DNA of 10,444 nucleotides from contig JALXCG010000836.1 in NCBI GenBank assembly GCA_026991065.1, positions 1 through 10,444 of the forward strand. Direction: 5' to 3'. The stretch is from JALXCG01 sp026991065 [NCBI: Gemmatimonadota bacterium]. GTDB lineage: Bacteria > GCA-2686955. Below are positions 7,152 to 10,444 of this stretch, in pieces. Within the stretch, counting starts at the first letter, position 1. The number at the start of each line of letters is the position of its first letter. The notes under the pieces were generated by a model. It saw only the letters and a list, made by a program, of their open reading frames with translations, had not been told where the DNA came from and did no database searches. A program made the translations under genes and the position numbers.

Positions 7152-8967
7152 CCGGCTCCAGGAAGACAAAGTGGGGCTTTGGCTCGGAGTCGGCGGGATT
7201 CTCTTCTGCCAGTAACCTCAGCGGTTGCAACTCATCCACCATGATGTCGGGTTCCCACACATAGGGCTCGCCATTCAGCAGCACCTGTCCGTTGGCGATC
7301 GCCGTCGTAACTTCCGCCAAGGGGCGCCCCTGGGCGGCCTGGATCAGTGCCTCGAAGCGCGCCTGCCGCCGCGGATCGATGAAGTGCATGCGGTGACGTG
7401 CTGCGTAGGCCGTGTGGTACCAGGCCGGCCGAAAGGCCACCCCCTGGAGCCCCAGCCGACGGGCCATTTGCCGGAGCAACTCGCTCGCTTCACGCGCCAA
7501 CCCGAGGCCCGGCTTCTCCTGCCCCGGCAGCAGGGGGCGACGATTCGGGGCAGTCGCTGCCAGGGGATGCCGGAGCGTCAGCCAGTGGATGAAGAGCAGG
7601 GCCGCTCCGCCGATCTCAACCTTCTCCAGCACCACCTCCACGAGCAAGTATTCCTGCTCATTCTTCTCCTCCTCCCGCGCCGAGTCGGCGGCTTCCACCG
7701 CGCGTGCTTCTCTTGCCGCTCGCGCAAAGAGCCGCATCCGGTCGCCGGGCGGGCTGGAGTCGATCACTACCCGCGGGCGGTCGTAGCCAAGGCGCTCGAT
7801 TCCGTGCAGAAACCCGTAACGCCGCAGCGCCAATCCGAGTCCCTCTTCGGTGTAGTAGTTCAGCAGTCGCGGAGTCGGGGGAGCCAGGTGAAGATCCGCC
7901 GCCAGGGCCTGGTCACTGATCGCCGTTGAGTCTCCGCCGCACAACTCGGCCGGATCCAACCTGACGCCGATGCGGTGCAGATGAGCCGTCAGAGGATCAG
8001 CCTCGGCCGGGATCTCGGTCGTCTGCGCCCCGCTCAGTTCCAGCGCGGTTCCCGCCAGAACCCGCCAGGCCAGTGGTCCGAAGCCGCCGCCCGGTAGCCA
8101 CACAGCGGCTCGGTCATCAAGCGCCGCGTGAACCTTCCGATCGCGGTGGCGTGCGCCCCGGAGAGTCAGCTGAAGTCCGCCTGAGCGGTCTTCGGCCAGA
8201 ACATCTCCCCCGGCAATCACGAAGAGCAGAACCAGATCGGCGGGCAGCGCCGCGAGCAGCCGATCCAGCGCCGCCAAATAGCGCGGATCATCGGCGCCGG
8301 GCGGCAATTCCTCCCAGCAAAGTTCGATATTGTTGCGATTCTCGGTCACCCTCGCCACCTCGGCTGGCTCTCTCGTCGCCGAGAGTGTTCCCACCCAAAG
8401 CCCCTCGAACTGGGTCAGTGCCCGTGGATCGGGAGGATGGGCGTCGAGATCGAGGAGGCCGATTCGCCCCTGAAAGCCCTCGGCGCGCAAAGCCCCGATC
8501 GCCACGCCAATGTCATTGACCAGAGAGAGACCCGTCGCCTGGTTCCGGCCGGCGCGGTGGAATCCGCCCAGCAGATTCAGGGCCGCTGCGCCTCTCTCCA
8601 AAGCGTGGCGCGCCGCGGCCAAGGTCCCCCCGCAGGCCAAGCGGTAGGTCTTCAGGACCTCCTCGACCGGAGCCTCCTGCTCGACCATGCCGAGGGCCTC
8701 CGCCAGGCCGTGTGGAGTCGTGATCCGAGCCAAATACTCGATATCATGAACCCGCTCAAGGTCTGCTTGGGTAACGGGTTGCGGCTCAAGAATGCGCTCC
8801 CGGGCACCACTCTCTTCGATAAACCAGGCGACCAGATCCGCGCGTCGCGGCTCAATCCCCAGGCGCGGCCCCAGCGAGGGGAGCGGCAAACGGTAACTGG
8901 GGTGATACCAGATCCGCAGTGGTGCGGCGCGAAAACTCAAAAGAGCCTCGCGTATCGCCTCAAACAT
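7126..8967 (-). CDS. Histone-deacetylase-fold protein with altered active site and uncharacterised C-terminal domain
   Basis: 613 residues on the minus strand, stop TGA at 7126-7128, overlapping the YgfK-like gene tail-to-tail by 26 bp. Residues ~17-310 follow the arginase/deacetylase fold of HDAC/AcuC proteins: LLGGFHRAG (134-140), LSLVNDIGVAI, LLDLDAH (171-177), IAGGDVLAEDRSGGLQLT (251-268), LPGGGFG (291-297). The zinc ligands are kept (D175, H177, D255). The tandem His of HDACs is H137-R138, and the catalytic Tyr of GGGY is F296, so ordinary deacetylation is doubtful. Residues ~345-613 form a second domain (LNYYTEEGLGLALRRYGFL, LLPGQEKPGLGLAREASELL, WYHTAYAARHRMHFIDP). I recall it from other bacterial HDAC-like proteins but cannot name it. 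The ATG at 8967 has only a weak GGA nearby, and an in-frame TGA nine codons upstream allows no better start. A linker around 425-440 is rich in Glu and Ala. Confidence 0.75.
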   Translation of the reverse strand: MFEAIREALLSFRAAPLRIWYHPSYRLPLPSLGPRLGIEPRRADLVAWFIEESGARERILEPQPVTQADLERVHDIEYLARITTPHGLAEALGMVEQEAPVEEVLKTYRLACGGTLAAARHALERGAAALNLLGGFHRAGRNQATGLSLVNDIGVAIGALRAEGFQGRIGLLDLDAHPPDPRALTQFEGLWVGTLSATREPAEVARVTENRNNIELCWEELPPGADDPRYLAALDRLLAALPADLVLLFVIAGGDVLAEDRSGGLQLTLRGARHRDRKVHAALDDRAAVWLPGGGFGPLAWRVLAGTALELSGAQTTEIPAEADPLTAHLHRIGVRLDPAELCGGDSTAISDQALAADLHLAPPTPRLLNYYTEEGLGLALRRYGFLHGIERLGYDRPRVVIDSSPPGDRMRLFARAAREARAVEAADSAREEEKNEQEYLLVEVVLEKVEIGGAALLFIHWLTLRHPLAATAPNRRPLLPGQEKPGLGLAREASELLRQMARRLGLQGVAFRPAWYHTAYAARHRMHFIDPRRQARFEALIQAAQGRPLAEVTTAIANGQVLLNGEPYVWEPDIMVDELQPLRLLAEENPADSEPKPHFVFLEPATPAQPAG

Positions 8968-8999
8968 GATCCGTGTGAATCGGCATGTTCCTCAATCCC

Positions 9000-9019
9000 G
9001 GAGGGCACGGTGCTCCTCC
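9000..9019. other. GC-rich hairpin in the divergent HDAC-like/mscS intergenic region
   Basis: GGAGGGCA (9000-9007) pairs with TGC-CCTCC (9011-9019, with T9014 bulged) around a CGG loop: 8 bp with one bulge. There is no T-run, so it is not a classical terminator. It sits between the start of the minus-strand HDAC-like gene (8967) and the candidate mscS promoter, and would lie in the HDAC-like mRNA leader if that gene starts transcription upstream. Function is unknown. Confidence 0.3.
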
Positions 9020-9051
9020 CCAAACAAAGGACACCCGTGAATTGGAGAGTT

Positions 9052-9079
9052 TTGAATTCTCGGGCAATTGTGCGATGAT
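9052..9079 (+). promoter_or_regulatory. Candidate sigma-70-type promoter for mscS and the downstream outer-membrane gene
   Basis: TTGAAT at 9052-9057 (-35, near TTGACA), a 16-base spacer, then GATGAT at 9074-9079 (-10, four of six to TATAAT) preceded directly by TGC, an extended -10. It lies about 84 bases before the mscS start, in the 195-bp divergent gap. This is a by-eye motif match only. Confidence 0.35.
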
Positions 9080-9162
9080 GCAATGCCATTCCACAAGCGA
9101 ACGGGGGAGGTGTGCGAGTCGGGCGCACATCAAGCAAATTCTAAACGAAAAGAGGAGAAACC

Positions 9163-9996
9163 GTGGAAGAACTCACAAAAGCCGCAATCGAGTTCGGGAA
9201 AGAGTATATCCCCCCCATAGCCGGGGTCATCGTACTCCTGATCGTCGCCAATTCGATCTCCAAGTGGGCCGGCCGCACGGTGGTCAAGAACCTCGAAAGA
9301 TCCAATTTCGATGCCACCCTGACCCGATTCTTCGGCAACATGACGCGCCAGCTTATCATGATCGTGGCGCTTCTTGCTTGCCTCGGCGTATTCGGCGTCG
9401 AAACCACCAGCTTCGCAGCCTTGATCGGTGCCGGTGGCTTGGCGGTCGGCCTCGCCTTCCAGGGAAGTCTCTCCAATTTTGCCGCCGGCGTCATGCTGCT
9501 GATTTTCCGTCCGTTCAAGGTGGACGACGTTGTGACCGCCGCCGGCATCACCGGCAAGATCGTTGAGATCGGGCTCTTCACCACGCAGGTGAACACCCCG
9601 GACAATCGCCGTTTCATCCTTCCCAACGGAGCGATCTTCGGCAGCACCATCGAAAACATCACATTCCATCCCGTGCGCCGCGTCGATGTGGCGGTGGGCG
9701 TGGACTACAGCGCCGACATCGACAAGACCCGCGAGGTTCTGACCGCCGCTCTCGCTCAGGTCGAAGGCAAACTGGATGATCCCGCCCCCGCCGTCGTTCT
9801 CACCGGGCTGGGCGCTTCTTCGGTCGACTGGGTTGTGCGCTGCTGGGCCAACACTCCCGACTTTTTTGCCGTCAAAGAATCCGCCACCCGGGCCGTCAAG
9901 TACGCCCTCGACAATGCCGGCATCGGCATCCCCTACCCGCAGATGGATGTTCACCTGGATGGTGACCTGGCCACTCACAAACCGGAGAAGAACTAG
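9163..9996 (+). CDS. mscS: Small-conductance mechanosensitive channel MscS
   Basis: 277 residues, close to E. coli MscS (286). It is an inner-membrane channel that opens under membrane tension to release solutes after osmotic downshock. The start is GTG 9163, chosen because GAGGAG (9152-9157) lies 5 bases upstream. Three transmembrane segments are visible: about 16-34, 64-80 and the pore helix ~84-118. The pore helix carries the Gly/Ala-packed sequence GAGGLAVGLAFQGSLSNFAAG (89-109), nearly identical to E. coli TM3, followed by FRPFKVDDVV. The beta domain (ITGKIVEIGLFTTQV, FILPNGAIFGSTIENI) and the C-terminal alpha/beta domain (LGASSVDWVVRCWAN, ending GIPYPQMDVHL) are complete. The stop is TAG 9994-9996, and the next gene starts two bases later, so the two are probably co-transcribed. 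Confidence 0.95.
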   Translation: MEELTKAAIEFGKEYIPPIAGVIVLLIVANSISKWAGRTVVKNLERSNFDATLTRFFGNMTRQLIMIVALLACLGVFGVETTSFAALIGAGGLAVGLAFQGSLSNFAAGVMLLIFRPFKVDDVVTAAGITGKIVEIGLFTTQVNTPDNRRFILPNGAIFGSTIENITFHPVRRVDVAVGVDYSADIDKTREVLTAALAQVEGKLDDPAPAVVLTGLGASSVDWVVRCWANTPDFFAVKESATRAVKYALDNAGIGIPYPQMDVHLDGDLATHKPEKN

Positions 9997-9998
9997 AG

Positions 9999-10444
9999 AT
10001 GCAACGACCCCGAATCCTATCCACACCCACCTTCTCCGCCGGCTTTCTGCTGCTGGCGGTTCTCGCGGCGGCCCCCGCGCGGGCTCAGGATGTTGTCGAT
10101 GATGCACTGGTCGACAAGGCGAAGAATCCGGGCGAACTCTCCGAAGGCTGGAACTACAGCCTCAACCTGGGGTTGACCGGCTCCTTCAACCACTCCAGCA
10201 ACGTGGTCGGCGCCGCCGATGGCTCTACTGTCCAACTCGGCCTGGTCCTGGACGGCAGCGCCAACATGGTGCACGGCTCGCATGTCTGGGAGAACCTGCT
10301 TAAAGTGCAGCATACCCAGAGCCGCACTCCCGCCATCGACCGCTTTCTCAAGTCGCTCGACAATCTTGATATCCAGAGCACCTATCTCTATCACCTCGCG
10401 ACCCCCAACGACTGGTTCGGCCCCTTCGCCCGCGCCAGTTTGAA
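9999..10444 (+). CDS. DUF3078-like secreted outer-membrane protein, N-terminal part (3' truncated by window)
   Basis: ATG 9999 opens a frame that stays open to the window end (148 complete codons). GGAG at 9984-9987, inside the end of mscS, is 11 bases upstream. AGAG touches the ATG. Residues 1-29 form a signal peptide (MQRPRILS, a Leu/Ala-rich core, APARA before QD). After a short acidic linker (DDALVDKAKNPGEL) come alternating strands: GWNYSLNLGLTGSFNHSSNVVG, VQLGLVLDGSANMVHG, ENLLKVQHTQSRTP, LDIQSTYLYHL, WFGPFARASL. This pattern of a small W/G-rich barrel with an embedded (N)xSxN motif resembles the DUF3078 family of FCB-group outer-membrane proteins. Function is unknown. Pairing with mscS may mean shared control in envelope or osmotic stress, which is inferred from spacing only. 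Confidence 0.65.
   Translation, partial: MQRPRILSTPTFSAGFLLLAVLAAAPARAQDVVDDALVDKAKNPGELSEGWNYSLNLGLTGSFNHSSNVVGAADGSTVQLGLVLDGSANMVHGSHVWENLLKVQHTQSRTPAIDRFLKSLDNLDIQSTYLYHLATPNDWFGPFARASL

Noticed and set aside
8960-8986. Eight-codon leader peptide on the minus strand overlapping the HDAC-like start
   Set aside because: GAGG lies only 3 bases before its ATG and the peptide has no attenuator-like codon bias. It is too short to distinguish from chance.
9130-10107. 325-aa minus-strand open frame opposite mscS
   Set aside because: It is antisense to an almost textbook MscS and crosses into the next gene. No motif supports it.

Overview
This looks like a GC-rich chromosomal segment (roughly 60-65% G+C by eye) from a diderm bacterium. 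The evidence is two likely outer-membrane beta-barrel proteins, Sec signal peptides and periplasmic proteins. The combination of an M1-type peptidase tail fused to a barrel, a DUF3078-like outer-membrane protein and DUF1573 is reminiscent of the FCB group and neighbouring phyla. That placement is an inference, because no rRNA or other taxonomic marker is present. I see no tRNA, rRNA, insertion sequence, CRISPR array or other mobile element.

Layout, left to right: (1) the 3' part of a plus-strand gene resembling the C-terminal half of FCB-type M1 metallopeptidases, ending in a beta-barrel; (2) a complete oligopeptidase B (S9A serine peptidase) with an added signal peptide; (3) a secreted three-domain DUF1573 protein interrupted by one in-frame TGA; (4) six bases later, a short YgfK-like iron-sulfur protein; (5) on the minus strand, overlapping the end of (4) by 26 bp, a histone-deacetylase-fold protein with an uncharacterised C-terminal domain; (6) divergently transcribed, an MscS mechanosensitive channel; (7) two bases later, the start of a secreted DUF3078-like outer-membrane protein that runs off the window.

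The main result is gene (3). Its TGA (4137-4139) does not shift the frame. It falls exactly on the first cysteine of the DUF1573 Cys-Gly-Cys signature, and family-typical sequence resumes at the very next codon. Read through, the gene encodes a 399-residue protein with U93-G94-C95 in place of CGC, so it is a strong candidate selenoprotein that ordinary gene calling would split into a 92-aa fragment and a 274-aa fragment. Structured RNA lies downstream of the TGA, but neither hairpin I can draw meets all bacterial SECIS criteria. The next gene belongs to the family annotated as putative selenate reductase subunit YgfK, though it lacks the FAD/NAD(P) module of the E. coli protein. The two genes form a tight pair that may be a selenium- or redox-linked unit, with one product exported and the other cytosolic.

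Secondary points are a deacetylase-fold protein that keeps its metal ligands but has lost two key catalytic side chains, and an oligopeptidase B with a well-placed internal start that could give secreted and cytosolic forms.
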